Source: Globodera rostochiensis (Eukaryota; Nematoda; Chromadorea; Rhabditida; Heteroderidae). Taken from it: 64,000 nucleotides of DNA. Below the pieces are notes generated by a model. It worked only from the letters and a program-made list of their open reading frames with translations. It had not been told where the DNA came from and searched no databases. The stretch is taken from the NCBI GenBank assembly GCA_018350325.1, contig JAEVLN010000011.1:1298449-1362448 (forward strand), read 5' to 3'. Positions 45,901-57,044 of this stretch are shown in pieces. The position numbers were made by a program, and so were the translations under genes. Position 1 is the stretch's first letter, and each line of letters begins with the position of its first letter.

Positions 45901-48900
45901 AACAAAAAAGGGCAGTAGCTTTGCGATTAAATCATTTTTGGAGCTCGAAAAACCCATAAGCCGCTGGGATCAGATTTTTGGATCACAGATAAACACTCTA
46001 CCCCCCGCGGGGGCCAAAGAAAGTGCATTCACCCCGCGGTGGTGTGCAGGATGCCCTTGGGCGCGCCCGTGGAGCCGGACGTGTACAGAATGAAGAGCGG
46101 ATGCTCCGCGTCCACCCACTCCACCGGTGCAGCCGCCGACGGCGTGTCGTTGCGCGCCGCTTCAGCCATCACGGTGGCCCAGCTGACGTCCCTGCCGGCG
46201 TGCCATTGTGTTGCCGCAGGCGTTGTGCCGTTTCCGTTTCCATTGCCGTTTTTTCCGTTGTCCAGCATCGTGCGCGGCACGCTTACGCTGCACATGTGCT
46301 CCACGACGACCATGTGCTGCAGCGGATGACCCATTTCGGCACAAAGTGTGGCCGCCTGATCCGCAAGCGCTTTGAGCTGAAAAATTTTATTTGTAATTTT
46401 GAACAAATTCATAATAAAACACTGAACGTCCCAATCATGGATCAAATTCTGATCAGACCAATTTTTGAAATTATGCCAAACCCGGTTATTAAGGACGTGA
46501 TCTGAGTCTCCACGCTTGAAGATCCCTATCAAAATGCGATCAGATCATATTTTTGAAGAGTATTTTATTGGTCGTGCCATTTTGCCGTTGGGACTTATAT
46601 GCTGTCCCTTAGGGCATTAGCAACCCCGACAAAACAGGGTAGTCAGTCTGATCGGATCAGTTTTTTGAAATTATTCATACGCCTGACCGATCAGACAGGC
46701 CATGATTGGAGTTGGGCGGTTTGAGACCAAACCGGACGAAAAAGCGGGAAATTTTGGTGTTCGGTTAACGGAGAGTACTTCCCAGAAACCGCCAACCCTA
46801 GCGCCATGATCGGTTCATGGCTAATAGGGCTAGACTTGAAATTTACCGAGACTCTCGAACAGCCCTAATAGCTAATCAGTAGATGTGGGGAAGCTGGAGC
46901 CTCCCCTCCCCCACCTGGATGGGTTTGTTGCCGCGATAGCATCCGTCCGCCGTGACGAGCAGTCGCGCACGCGCGTGCACAATGCGTTGTGCCAACGAGT
47001 CGGCAGAGAAGCCGGCAAACACGACGGAATGTACTGCACCAATGCGTGCACAGGCCAACATTGCCACCGGCAGTTCAACAATCATTGGCAAGTAAATGGC
47101 CACCACGTCGCCGGCGCGCACGCCTCGGGCGCGCAGTGCGGTAGCGAAAGCAATCACCTGGGGGGGAAAATTAAACAAAATTAAAAAATAAATAAAGCAG
47201 TAGAATTTTATATTAGCCCGTTTGGGGAAAAGGGATTCCAGGCTCAAAAACCTTTTTCTAAAACTCTCACCGAATTTTGCTCTCTCCAAATTTGCCATAA
47301 CTTTTTTTGGAACAAACCAAACCAAACAAATTTGGTACCAATCGAAAGCTCTATGTGCCTGCCGGGAAAAATTTTAAGATTTTAACGATAATTGTTTAAA
47401 AAATTTGGAAATCAAAAAGGGTCAAAACCGGAACCCACAGTTAAAACCCTAATCTTTAAAAGGGGTTAAACCCCGTCCCCGCAAATTTACCCCGACACTT
47501 CTAACCACAATAAACAAAACCAAAACCTCTTCAAATTTTTCTCATCACCTCGGCCCCGCAATATTCAACACCGATTAATTTTTTTCAAAAATATTATAAA
47601 TGTAAAAAATCATTTTAAAAAATGAACTTTTAAAAGTGAGTCTATATCTTTGAATTTTTGAAAATATTATACCTATTTAAAAAAAATTTTCCTTGCGGGC
47701 GGAGTTGAACTCAATCAACTTGTTTGGGTCCAGGCAGGTTCCGCATTTTGATGCGTGTACATTAAACCACTAAGCCACACAGGCACATTTATTCTGCGAT
47801 GTATCCAATTGGACAAAGAGTGACAAAAGGCAAATAATGGCAGTGTTTTATCGGTTCCCATTTTTTCAGAATTTTGTCTGTTTTCGTTTAGGCATTTGCA
47901 ACCAAAATCTGTAAATATTTAGGGCTAGAATGTAAAGATTTTTTTAGGTTTTTATTATAAAACTTTTTTGGAACGGACAAATCATTCATTGATTTGAGTC
48001 AAAGAAGAATAAAGACCCCCCAACAAATGCTTTTGATTGGTACCAAATATGGTTAGTTTCGATGCTTCCAAGAAGAGTTAGTGGCACATTGTCCATGGCA
48101 CCCAACCGTGAGCATCCAAAACTGAACGACTCGACCGCCCCCCCACCGGACAGAACCGGGACTCCCGGTCACAACCACACCTGGTCAAGCAGTTGCTGAT
48201 ATGTGATGGTGCGCTCGTCGCCCGGCTCGTTGCCCTCCCATCGGTAGGCCGTCCGGTCACCAAGTCCAGCCTGTATATTCCTTTCCTGAAAATTGTTGTT
48301 TTTTTTTAATTTAAACAAAAAAAATTTTTTGCCCCCTTTTTCTGACCAAGCAATTGTACGCAATGTTTGTGCGTGCGCCGGCCATGAACCGGACGAACAC
48401 GTCGCCTTTGCGATGGTCAAAGTTCCACTCCAACCCGCGCTCCGAGAACTGCTCGAAGTGCAGCTGTTCCGCAACACAACGCCAAAATTTGTCCGGGTCG
48501 TTCACCGACTGACGATACATTTCCTGTAAAAAAAATACATCTAGTTTAATCCAAGCCCTTTTTTTCGTGCCCGAGAACGTATTCTTTGTGGGGGAGGGGG
48601 GTCCGGCGGTGCCGTGCCGCCCGACCGTTATGGGTGAAATAGAAATTGCTATTTTTGTCGTGAAAATGGTTTTATTTTTCGGAGTTCGGCCAGGGTTTAG
48701 GCCAAACTTTGGGGGTAATCAACAAAACGCTCTCCATAAGTCCATTTATTTTTAAATAATTCTGATCACCAAATAGGCGGGCATGCCGCTCACATGGGCC
48801 CCGGCCAACAACGGTGCCGGCGGTTGGAACACTTCTTCCTCCTCCCCCTCGGGCGCTGATCCGTCGCGCCTGGACGTGCTGAACAGTTCAAATTTGACCT

Positions 48901-48916
48901 TCAAATTGTCAGACAT
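42974..48916 (-). CDS. acs: Acetyl-CoA synthetase, complete, 14 exons
   Basis: Minus exons: 48916-48770, 48523-48347, 48285-48181, 47157-46915, 46376-46033, 45628-45543, 45480-45353, 45028-44915, 44826-44737, 44678-44562, 44502-44405, 44261-44168, 43769-43575, 43195-42974. They total 2160 nt (719 aa), in frame. It makes acetyl-CoA from acetate, CoA and ATP by way of acetyl-AMP. Markers in order: [40 protein letters not shown], the AMP-binding loop [47 protein letters not shown], and the catalytic-Lys region [15 protein letters not shown]. The length fits ACSS2-type enzymes. A low-complexity [11 protein letters not shown] insert lies before the AMP-binding loop. There is no obvious targeting peptide, so a cytosolic or nuclear form is likely. 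The 1-kb intron 3 holds a tRNA-like SINE. Confidence 0.95.
47690..47792 (-). repeat. tRNA-derived SINE-like copy in acs intron 3
   Basis: On the minus strand GTGTGGCTTAGTGGTTTAAT fits an A box and TGAGTTCAACTCCGCC a B box. An eight-base T run follows within 12 bases of the B-box arm and could terminate pol III. The anticodon arm is irregular, so it is not a working tRNA. Confidence 0.5.
48590..48625 (+). repeat. Partial GC near-palindrome copy
   Basis: A G-rich run leads into GGTCCGGCGGTGCCGTGCCG, a degraded core of the dispersed repeat, inside acs intron 1. Confidence 0.4.
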
Positions 48917-49571
48917 TGGCGGTAGCAGCAGCGTCGTCGTCGTCACTGGAAACGTTGCAATTGCTGATGGTGAGGAAGACGAAGAAGAGTGTTTGTCTGG
49001 AAGAGAGCGGGAAAGTTACGCAGAGCAAAGAATTAGAAAGTGCACAAAAAAAGGAGAGTGGTGAGGGGAACGAGAGGAAAAGAGAGTAGGCAAAAGTGCA
49101 CAAAAAAAAATTTGGTATATTGTCCGGACAAATCAGGACGGATTTGGCCTGGATCAGCAAACATTGCCAACAGGGATCTCGAGGATCCGGTGGTTCTGTC
49201 TAGCTCTTTTAATTGCCAAAGAAACTTTTTTTTGGTGTTTCTTCTACAGCGGATCGGGCAATTCTGACCCCGCAGGGCATTGACCACAAAAAAATGGTGG
49301 CCTAAGGTTTGGAGGGTGCCCGGGTATGGGAACGCGGTGATCAGCAAATAATTGCCAACGGGGAAATCCGGCAAAAAAATCCACCAGGTAAACAAAACGA
49401 GGAGGGGTGGTAGTCCGGCAAAATCCCGCCTCGGGAAACTCTAACACCGCAGGGCATTGACAAAAAAAATTGTGTCCATTTGAAGCTTTAAAAGGTTTGA
49501 AGGGGGTGTTTTTTGATTATATCTAACAAAATTTGCTTTTTTTAGCGGAAAAAATTGATGCTTCGAGGCGC
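48917..49571. other. Upstream region of acs, no gene seen
   Basis: GA-rich DNA at 48960-49090 then AT-rich DNA. Two copies of a CCGCAGGGCATTGACCACAA-like motif lie at 49271 and 49447. No promoter element can be named. Confidence 0.35.
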
Positions 49572-50407
49572 GGGTCCGGTCAGTTCGGCGCAGCCGGTTC
49601 GGCGCGGCCGGTTCGGCGCGGTTTTTCGGCGCCGTCCCGTTTTGGCGCCGGCCAGTTCGGCGCGACCAGTTCGGCGCCGCTGGTAATTTGGATATTTTGG
49701 CGCCGACAAATTTTAATAATAAAATTGTTTTTATTCAAAAAATCACTTCAATCCTAGTTCCTAATGTTTTTGCGTGCATCCAAAACTTAAATTAAAATTA
49801 ATTTTTGCTAACTGCGTCTGACCACATGCTTCTCCTCATCAAAATTTCGGTTGATTTATGAAAAAAATTAATTTCTAAAATTATTCGAATTTGGGTCTGA
49901 TTTGAAATTGGGTCGGGGTATAGTCAGATTCGGATATACGACGCCGAAAACTTTTAGAAATATCTTTTAAACTTTTTTCAAAAAAAATTTTTAGATGTAG
50001 GAGGATTTGTTCTACCAACTGTTTGAATTTGGGTTCGGGGTTGATATTTAGCTAAATCCAAGCTGCGATTCGTATTATACGCATACTTTTACCTAGAAAA
50101 CATTCACTTAAATTTTAAAAAAAATTTTCCGTTGGGGGCCGCAATTTTTAATGATTGTCGATTATCCGTTAATAAAACAGCTTTTAAGCCTAGGCCTAAG
50201 CTTAGGCCTAAGCTAGCTTAGGTTTAGGCCTAAGCCTAAGCTCATTTAGGCTTTTGTAATTAAAAAGTGCATAATTACCAGCGGCGCCGAACTGGTCGCG
50301 CCGAACTGGCCGGCGCCAAAACGGGACGGCGCCGAAACGGGACGGCGCCGAAAAAACCGCGCCGAACCGGCCGCGCCGAACCGGCTGCGCCGAACTGACC
50401 CCGACCG
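49572..50407. mobile_element. 836-bp element with reiterated GGCGCGGCCGGTTC ends, copy B
   Basis: The left end repeats TTCGGCGCGGCCGG. The right end is the inverse (GCGCCGAACCGGCTGCGCC). A 10-bp repeat TTCGAGGCGC flanks it (49562-49571 and 50408-50417), suggesting Mutator-like insertion. The interior aligns with 10882-11555, including an AAGCCTAGGCCTAAGC run. There is no transposase. Confidence 0.85.
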
Positions 50408-50641
50408 TTCGAGGCGCAAACGCGTAAATTAATCATTAATAAATTGTTTTGAACATTAATTGGAATTGATCGACCGGTCCAGATGTATCTGGACTGGAGA
50501 CAAGATTTGTTTAAAGATTGGAATATACATAGAGATAACATAACGGTGGGCAAAGATCGCGCCCCGCACACACAAAAAAAAGCAGGTTCTCGCGCGCGGA
50601 CTTGCAATATTTGCTCGGATTTTGTGTCCGTTTTTTCCTAG

Positions 50642-50901
50642 AATTTTGAGGATGATCGATGGCACAAATACCGATTATTTGACGCTGAAGAAGTGTGTGC
50701 CGATGCCGTCGTTGTTGTACAACAACAGCAACAGCATGCCGTCGCCCGTCGGGGGAAGGCAATGGCAGCAGAACAAAACGACGAAAAGCAGCAGCAAAAA
50801 ATGAGTTCGGCAAATTGAGAGACATTTTTTTGATGGGTTTTTTGTTTTACGGTTTAACCGCAATTTTGATGGAATATTTTATTGGTGGCAGACAAATGTA
50901 G
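50642..50901 (+). CDS. Possible exon(s), three overlapping open frames
   Basis: After a good acceptor (CGTTTTTTCCTAG) all three frames are open. One gives EDDRWHKYRLFDAEEVCADA with a Q-rich run. One gives MIDGTNTDYLTLKKCVPMPS and NNSNSMPSPVGGRQW. The third ends KNEFGKLRDIFLMGFLFYGL and TAILMEYFIGG, which looks like a membrane span before a TAG at 50899-50901. The first two close by 50816. Which is translated, and whether a one-base shift links the last two, cannot be decided here. Confidence 0.3.
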
Positions 50902-52059
50902 TGTAATGATCAGAGTGGGGAGGTTTGGAATGATTTAAGAGGAGGGTTTGTTTTTGTTTTAGTTTTGAGAGTGAGTCTCGAGTGTGACGCGAAAAGTGTG
51001 CGGTGGTAAAAGGACGAGAGAAAATGAATGAACTTTGTATCTGCCGCCAGCGAATGAACAGGCGCGTGTGTTTAAATAAGATGGGCCAACTCAGTCCTGG
51101 GTAGCCAACTCCGTTCGGGTCATAACAGTACGGGCGCCAATTTTCTGGCCACACAATATTAGGCAGGCCGCACAATCGTTTTCGAATGTTGTGAAAACAG
51201 GTAATTTAGCCCGTAAAGAGCTAATAGGTATTTTTGATTTGAGTGATCTGTGGGAATGGTTAGTTATAACATAAAAGCGCGCGTTCATGAGACTGAATTT
51301 GCGAGACGGAATGGGGAAGCTTTGTTCAGTGCTGAATTACTGGCGCTGAACCGTCCAAACAAAAGACACAAAAAGTGACAGAAAATGAGAGAAAAAATCA
51401 AAATGCATTAAATAAAAAGAGAGAAAGAAAGCGTAAAACCCTACAGGAATTTCTTTAGAACAAACAAACAAATAAACAATTTGCTGCTGTGCGGTAAAAA
51501 AGGGGGAGGGAAATGCCCCTCCCCCAAAAAATTCCGGTTTTCTTTGTTTCCGGATCCGGTTTATAGGGGAACATCGATTTATTGGTCCCCCGGTTAGGGA
51601 TATTAGCCGAAAGTTTCGGTGCCGGTATCATCCGGGTCTCCGAAGAATTACCGATCGGCGGTTCGGACAAATTTTATGAAAAAATTAAATTTTTATGTTT
51701 TTTTTTGCGATTTTGCCATTCCCCCGGAGCGCATTAATGAACTAGCTAAATTATCATTGTGCAAGAAAATTGGGCATTTAAAAGGATTAAAAATGGAGAC
51801 CAAAAATTCATTGAAATGAATTTTGTTGGGTGACGGACAGAATTTTTGATGAATTGATTTTTTGTTGTGGGGGGCGGAGGGGGGGGGGCAAAATTTTGTT
51901 AATTAAATCAGAAAATGGAAAATAACAATTTTAAAGTTGGGGGAATTGTACATTTACAAAAGGAAAGGAATCGCGGCGATTGACAGAAAAAAGGGATTAA
52001 AAAAAAAACTTGCCCCCCCCCCCCTCTTTTATGAAACTTTTCGGAATGTGTGTAAATTG
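50902..52059. other. No gene seen
   Basis: Mixed AT- and GA-rich DNA. G or C runs lie at about 51878-51892 and 52013-52023. A CCGGATCCGG-like fragment lies near 51545. Confidence 0.35.
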
Positions 52060-52077
52060 GCACGACGACAAAATTAC

Positions 52078-52272
52078 ACCCGTCGGACAAAATGTCACCT
52101 GCCGGACAAAATGTCACCTGCCGGACAAAATGTCACCTGCCGGACAAAATGTCACTCGCCGGATAAAATGTCACCCGCCAGACAAAATGTCACTCGCCGG
52201 ATAAAATGTCACCCGCCGGACAAAATGTCACCCGCGGGACAAAATGTCACCCGCGGGACAAAATGTCACCTA
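52078..52272 (+). repeat. 19-bp tandem repeat, about ten copies
   Basis: The unit GCCGGACAAAATGTCACCT has small changes between copies. Inverted counterparts (ACTAGGGGACATTTTGTCC) lie at 52390-52460, so this is probably the left terminus of an element spanning about 52060-52515. No target duplication was identified. The reading frame through the unit is a repeat artefact. Confidence 0.75.
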
Positions 52273-52515
52273 GTGAAAAGGGAACAAAAGTCCCCAACAA
52301 TTTCCCCTTAAAATGCCGACGAAACCGGTTGTTATTAAGCGGGTTTATAAAAATAATACCACCGAAAATGTTGGGGGGACCGTCTGGCCCCCACTAGGGG
52401 ACAGTTTGTCCGGGGGATCTTTTGTCCTTTCCCCTTACTAGGGGACATTTTGTCCCAAAAAATTAAGACAACGATACAAAAAAGGGAACATTTTGTTCGA
52501 CGTCTTCCGTTTAAA

Positions 52516-54582
52516 ATATGATTTCGCTTTGCCTTGTGCAAAATTGAATTTAAAATTGCCTTAGGGAAGGAAACAAGGAAACTTTGTCAAAAAATGAAAT
52601 AGAATTGATTTTCGAAATATATTAAATTTAAAATTAATAAAATTTTGAAAGGGTTTTTTTCGGAAATTAACAAATTTTTGGTGTCAATTTTCCTTTCAAA
52701 ATGTTTACGTTTCAAAAAATGAATGAATGAATGCTTCTCAGTTTATTATACGGCACTTTTTGTTGACAAATGGCCTAAAATAAACTGAGGAGGGAGTCAC
52801 ATGTTTTGTTGCTTAAAGAATGAAGCATTTAATCGGCTTATTTACCGGGGTTTGGTTTGGTTTTTTAAAGTTGCACACAAAAAACATTTTTGCCGCTTTT
52901 CCATTTGCAACAATTTGAAATCGATTATTTTGTTTTGAAATTTAAAAAAGTTTTCTCTTTTAAAAATTGAATATAAAAAATGATTTTTAAATGGTATTTT
53001 CTCTATGTCGCGCTCAATCTTTGTTAGGGTGAATTTGTAAAATTAATGGAAAAAAAAATAAAATTTAATACAAAAAAATAATTGTTAAACATTATCTCTA
53101 TGATTATTTTGAGCCGAGAGAATGCATTTTTTAAAAATCGCATTTAAAAAGGCTTAAAAATTCGCCTTTTTTTATTGTTATTTTAATTTGCGATTTTCGA
53201 TTAGCATCTAAAAATCCGGGGTTGTCAGCTGAATGCTCTGCAAAAGCGGACGATTAGTCATTTAATAGGGGACAGAATATTTTCATTCCGCGCATTTATT
53301 AATGAAGATGAAGCCAAATGTTTTATAATTGGATCGATATGCACAAAAAGAAGCCAAAATATGCCAAACTGATTTATAGGGATAAAAATTGGCCCAAATA
53401 TGGCAATAAAATATGAATTATGGACAAAATCATTCAACGGCACGGCAATGTTGAGGCAAAAAAGTTTAATTTTCCAAACGTTTGAGCCGTGAGAATTGCA
53501 TTTTTGTTGTTGCAATTTTTTTGGCCATTTTCCTTAACAAAGTCTCATTAAAAGGCTTAAAATTAGCTTGTTGTTTTAATTTACGGATTTCGGATTAGCA
53601 TCTAAAAATCCGGGGCGCATTTTAAATGTTATAAAAAAGTGCGCGTGCCGCGCCGCGTCGCGCCGCTTTCCCCTGAGGGCAAATAAAGAGCGCACGACGA
53701 CAACACAAAAAGTGCGTGCAGAGAAACAAAGTGTTGGGAAGAGAAAAAAGATCAATATGTGTCTCTTTCTCTGTTTGTGCGTTTGTATGCGTGCGTATTT
53801 ATGTCCGTCCGTCCCCTCATTCCCCCCCCCCCGCCCCCCGGGGGAATGCTTTTGGGAAAGCGGGGGAGAAATGAGGAATTGCTAAACAACTAAAACAAAA
53901 TTTTAATGAAAAGAGGGGGAAACAGATTTCACAAATTGTGTGTATGTAAATATTTTTCAATTTTAATTCTGTAAAATTAGGGATTTTAATTAGCGAAATT
54001 TAAACTCGCTCGTGATACTTCTGGCTCCAAATTAGCTATCACTAAAAAACTGTGCTAGTTTCCCGTGATTTGGATCTACAAAAATAACAATTTGATCAGA
54101 GCAAGACGAGCATTTATAGGGAAAAAATTGCACCAAATAAAGGCAATAAAAAATTAAATGTGGGCTTCTCGCTCTGATGAGTTCAGCAGGCCCTCTCTGT
54201 GAACAAAAATTATTAGCCGTTTTGGAAGCGTCCAATTGGACGTCTGGAGTTAGGAATTCAAGAAAACTCGGCTTGCCTGGGGTTTGGGTCAGAGAGTTCG
54301 AGTCCAAACATTAATTTGGCGTCACCAAATTGCAAAAAGTTGATTAAAAATGTGTCGAATGATTCGGCCAAAAATTGCAAAAATGAGATGATTAAACACC
54401 AAATAATTTTGCTGATAAAATGAGCGTATGACCAAAAATTAAAATTCAGCGAACATAATTTGAACGAAGACCCCCGCATTAGATTCGTTAAAAAATATTG
54501 ACCATTTTGTTTCTGAGCTTTGGGCAAAAAAAATCTGACCGTTTAAAAAAAACGTGTTGGGTCGTTTCTTAAATTCCACCAG
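52516..54582. other. AT-rich DNA, no gene seen
   Basis: Two related stretches at about 53160-53230 and 53560-53620 share GATTAGCATCTAAAAATCCG. 53640-53665 is GC-rich, and 53820-53842 is a C run. 54230-54465 duplicates 56030-56262. No exon was recognised before 54583. Confidence 0.4.
54230..54465 (+). repeat. Direct duplicate of 56030-56262
   Basis: They share, in order, CCAATTGGAC, GTTTGGGTCA, TTCGAGTCCAAA, AAGTTGATTAAAAATG, GTCGAATGATTCGGCCAA and AAATAATTTTGCTGATAAAA. The copies are about 1.8 kb apart in the same orientation, with point differences and one small insertion. Confidence 0.75.
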
Positions 54583-54709
54583 GGCATTTCTGTACGTGCG
54601 CGAACAGATTGCCGAGCAGACCCAGCTGCAGGAATCCCGAATCCAAGTTGGTGCCCGCGGGGAGGGTGGGGCGGCTGTAGACGCACGATCAATTGCCTGG
54701 GGCAATTAA
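54583..54709 (+). CDS. Isolated exon, unrecognised
   Basis: After acceptor AAATTCCACCAG the frame reads AFLYVREQIAEQTQLQESRI, then QVGARGEGGAAVDARSIAWG and a stop. A possible donor at 54651 (GTGCCC) would end the exon after QVG. The residue mix is coding-like. It may belong with the exons at 54943 and 56636, but the phases I tried do not link all three. Confidence 0.4.
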
Positions 54710-54942
54710 TGACCACCCGCTAATCCCCCCCACCCCCCCCCCCCCCAACACTGCCGTCGGCACAAATCGGGGGGATGGAATAATATAAGGGATAATTCCG
54801 GAGATTGGGCTAAGTGTGAGGCATATCGGTTGTTTAGGATTCCTCTCCTTTAGGTTTGGTTCAAGAATCGGCGGGCAAAGGTCAGTCGGGGCAGGGAGTT
54901 TAGCGAATAAATGCTTTTAACCAAATCCCCTAATTGGTTCAG

Positions 54943-55140
54943 CAACGACAGCACGACAAACAATCGAAGCCAAACAAACCCCAAACGGTGGCGGTGATGA
55001 AATCGACGAGGTTGGCACAGGCGATGTCATCAAGTGCCAAAGTGGAAGAGCAAAATGGTGGGCACTGGGAATTTTGTCTTCCAAGCCCCGAGGACACCGC
55101 TTTTCTAAAGACTTACCAGCCCCAACCGTCGCAATACTAA
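54943..55140 (+). CDS. Possible exon, two open frames
   Basis: Acceptor TAATTGGTTCAG precedes it. One frame reads QQRQHDKQSKPNKPQTVAVM, then SSSAKVEEQNGGHWEFCLPS and stops after PQPSQY. Another reads TTARQTIEAKQTPNGGGDEI and GTGDVIKCQSGRAKWW and runs further. I cannot choose between them. It may be part of the gene ending at 56736. Confidence 0.35.
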   Translation, partial: QRQHDKQSKPNKPQTVAVMKSTRLAQAMSSSAKVEEQNGGHWEFCLPSPEDTAFLKTYQPQPSQY

Positions 55141-56635
55141 CTTTGATTTGGCACTTTTGTTTCTCGGCGCTAACCGGGGATGGTTCCCTTAAAGAGCTTA
55201 GCGTCATAATTTACATCTTTTGTTTATATTTTGTTGTTTTTTACAATTAATTTTCTCATTGAATGCTCATAATAAATGAATTTTATTTGTGGCACTGATG
55301 GCGGTCCTCGGATTAGGCATTTACATTGAGCTCAGCAAACCCCCCAAATTTTATGATCAACACACTGATCAGTGACCAGCAGACAATTGAAAATGGTGGG
55401 TGCTCTTCAAAAGGTGCCACCGCTACGACAAAAATGTCGATTTTAAAAAAAGTTCCCCAAAAGTTGCATTTTTTCAAAAATGCACCCCTAAAAATGGATT
55501 TTGCCCATCCCCGTACAGGGGTCCCCGTTCCCCGGTTTGCTCATCCCCGAAAACGGGATCCCCGGTTTGTCGTCCCCGGTATCCCCGGTTTGACCGGGAA
55601 CCCCCCCCCCCAGCGGCTACCCTAGGTGAAAAACAGACTCCGCAAATTGTGTTTATGTAAATATCTTATTTTATTCACTTTACTTTTGCAAAAATTGGCG
55701 ATTTTATTACCGCAATTTTAAACTGAATTGCCCCAAATATGGCCATAAAATATGGATAAAAATTGGACAAAAATGTTCAAAATATGTACGCATTATGGAG
55801 GCAAAAAATTTTATTTTTTTTTCCAACCGTAAATTAAATAAAATTCATATTTTTTTCGGACTTTTGAATTCATTTTTTATCATTAAAAAAATAATAATTT
55901 ATATAAATCGATCTTTAGGGGTAAATGTACCCTGATCACCGGCCCCCAAAATGGCCGAGGTTCACGTGGCCCGAGGTCAAGCCTTGCACCGGAATCTGGC
56001 AACTTTAATGATTCCCCGTTTTGGAGACGATGTCGCCCAATTGGACCTGGTCTTGGGAATTCCTGAAAATTCTGATTGCCCGGCGTTTGGGTCAAATATT
56101 TCGAGTCCAAATTTTACAAATTGCAAAAGTTGATTAAAAATGCGTCGAATGATTCGGCCAACAATTGCAAAAATAAGATGATCAAACACCAAATAATTTT
56201 GCTGATAAAATGAGCGCAGTTTTATGACCAAAAATTCAAATTAAAATTCAGCGAACACCCGCTGTTTTGAGGTGTATTTTGATGTCAATGTTTTAGTACA
56301 ATCTCCAAAATTTTAAACAGATTCCATCTGCAAAAAATGCATTAGACATTTTTAAGAAAAAAAATCAAATTTGTCAATAATATACCTTCTGGAAAATTCA
56401 AAAGTTATGTCAATTCTTTGCAAAAATTCAAAAAATCCTGATCCTAGTCATTTCCAAACCCTGATTTGGTAATTTCAATATCCGCTCTTTAATTATTAAT
56501 TTTCGCCTTTTTCGGGTGTCCCTCCCCCCAACAAATTCAAATGAATGCAAAAAGTGCCATCATTTGTCAACTGAATGAATGCTCATTTAGTTTAATGACA
56601 TTTCGATGATTTTTTCTGGGTTTAGGCGTTGGACT
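55141..56635. other. Repeat-derived DNA between uncertain exons
   Basis: 55485-55625 is a CCCCGTTCCCCGG repeat ending in CTACCCTA. 56030-56262 is the second copy of the 54230-54465 duplication. 56515-56580 matches the CCAACAAATTCAAATGAATG segment found upstream of both F-box-like genes. Confidence 0.5.
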
Positions 56636-56736
56636 CGAAGTTCATCTGCAACAAGTGCAAGAAACAGCTGAAGTTGGACGACATTTGCTACTGCACGGAT
56701 GCCAAGACAAAGTGCCATTGTAACTCGCGCACTTGA
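56636..56736 (+). CDS. Last exon with a Cys/His-rich C-terminus
   Basis: After acceptor TTTTCTGGGTTTAG the frame reads ALDSKFICNKCKKQLKLDD, then ICYCTDAKTKCHCNSRT and TGA. CxxC, CYC and CHC spacing suggests zinc binding or a disulphide knot. The upstream exons are uncertain (see 54583 and 54943). A joining exon must end in phase 0. The family is not recognised. Confidence 0.5.
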
Positions 56737-57044
56737 GTTCAGCGAAAATGGGAACAACGAATGAGTGAGAAATTCAATTAATCGCTTAATGATTAATCAC
56801 TAATTAATTGATAGTTAATTGGTTCAAATTCTTCGTGTGCCAGTAATAATTGTCAATTTAAAGTGTGATTAAATTCAAGCATCCATTTCTATGAATCCAT
56901 ACTTTTATTAGAAAGAAACATAAAAGGTAACAGAATTTTTCATTATTTATACACCCCGATTAGCTTAAATAACAAAAATTATTTTAAAATACACAAGTAA
57001 ATATGATTTAATGTTTTGTTTGGTTTCGTTCGTCCTCGGTTCAT

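Noticed and set aside
50511..50825. Minus-strand 104-codon frame
   Set aside because: It is antisense to the plus-strand exon candidate at 50642, which has a much better acceptor and residue mix.
51937..52311. Frame repeating QNVTCRTKCHLPDK
   Set aside because: It is produced by the 19-bp tandem repeat; since 19 is not a multiple of 3 the pattern cycles through frames without real coding signal.
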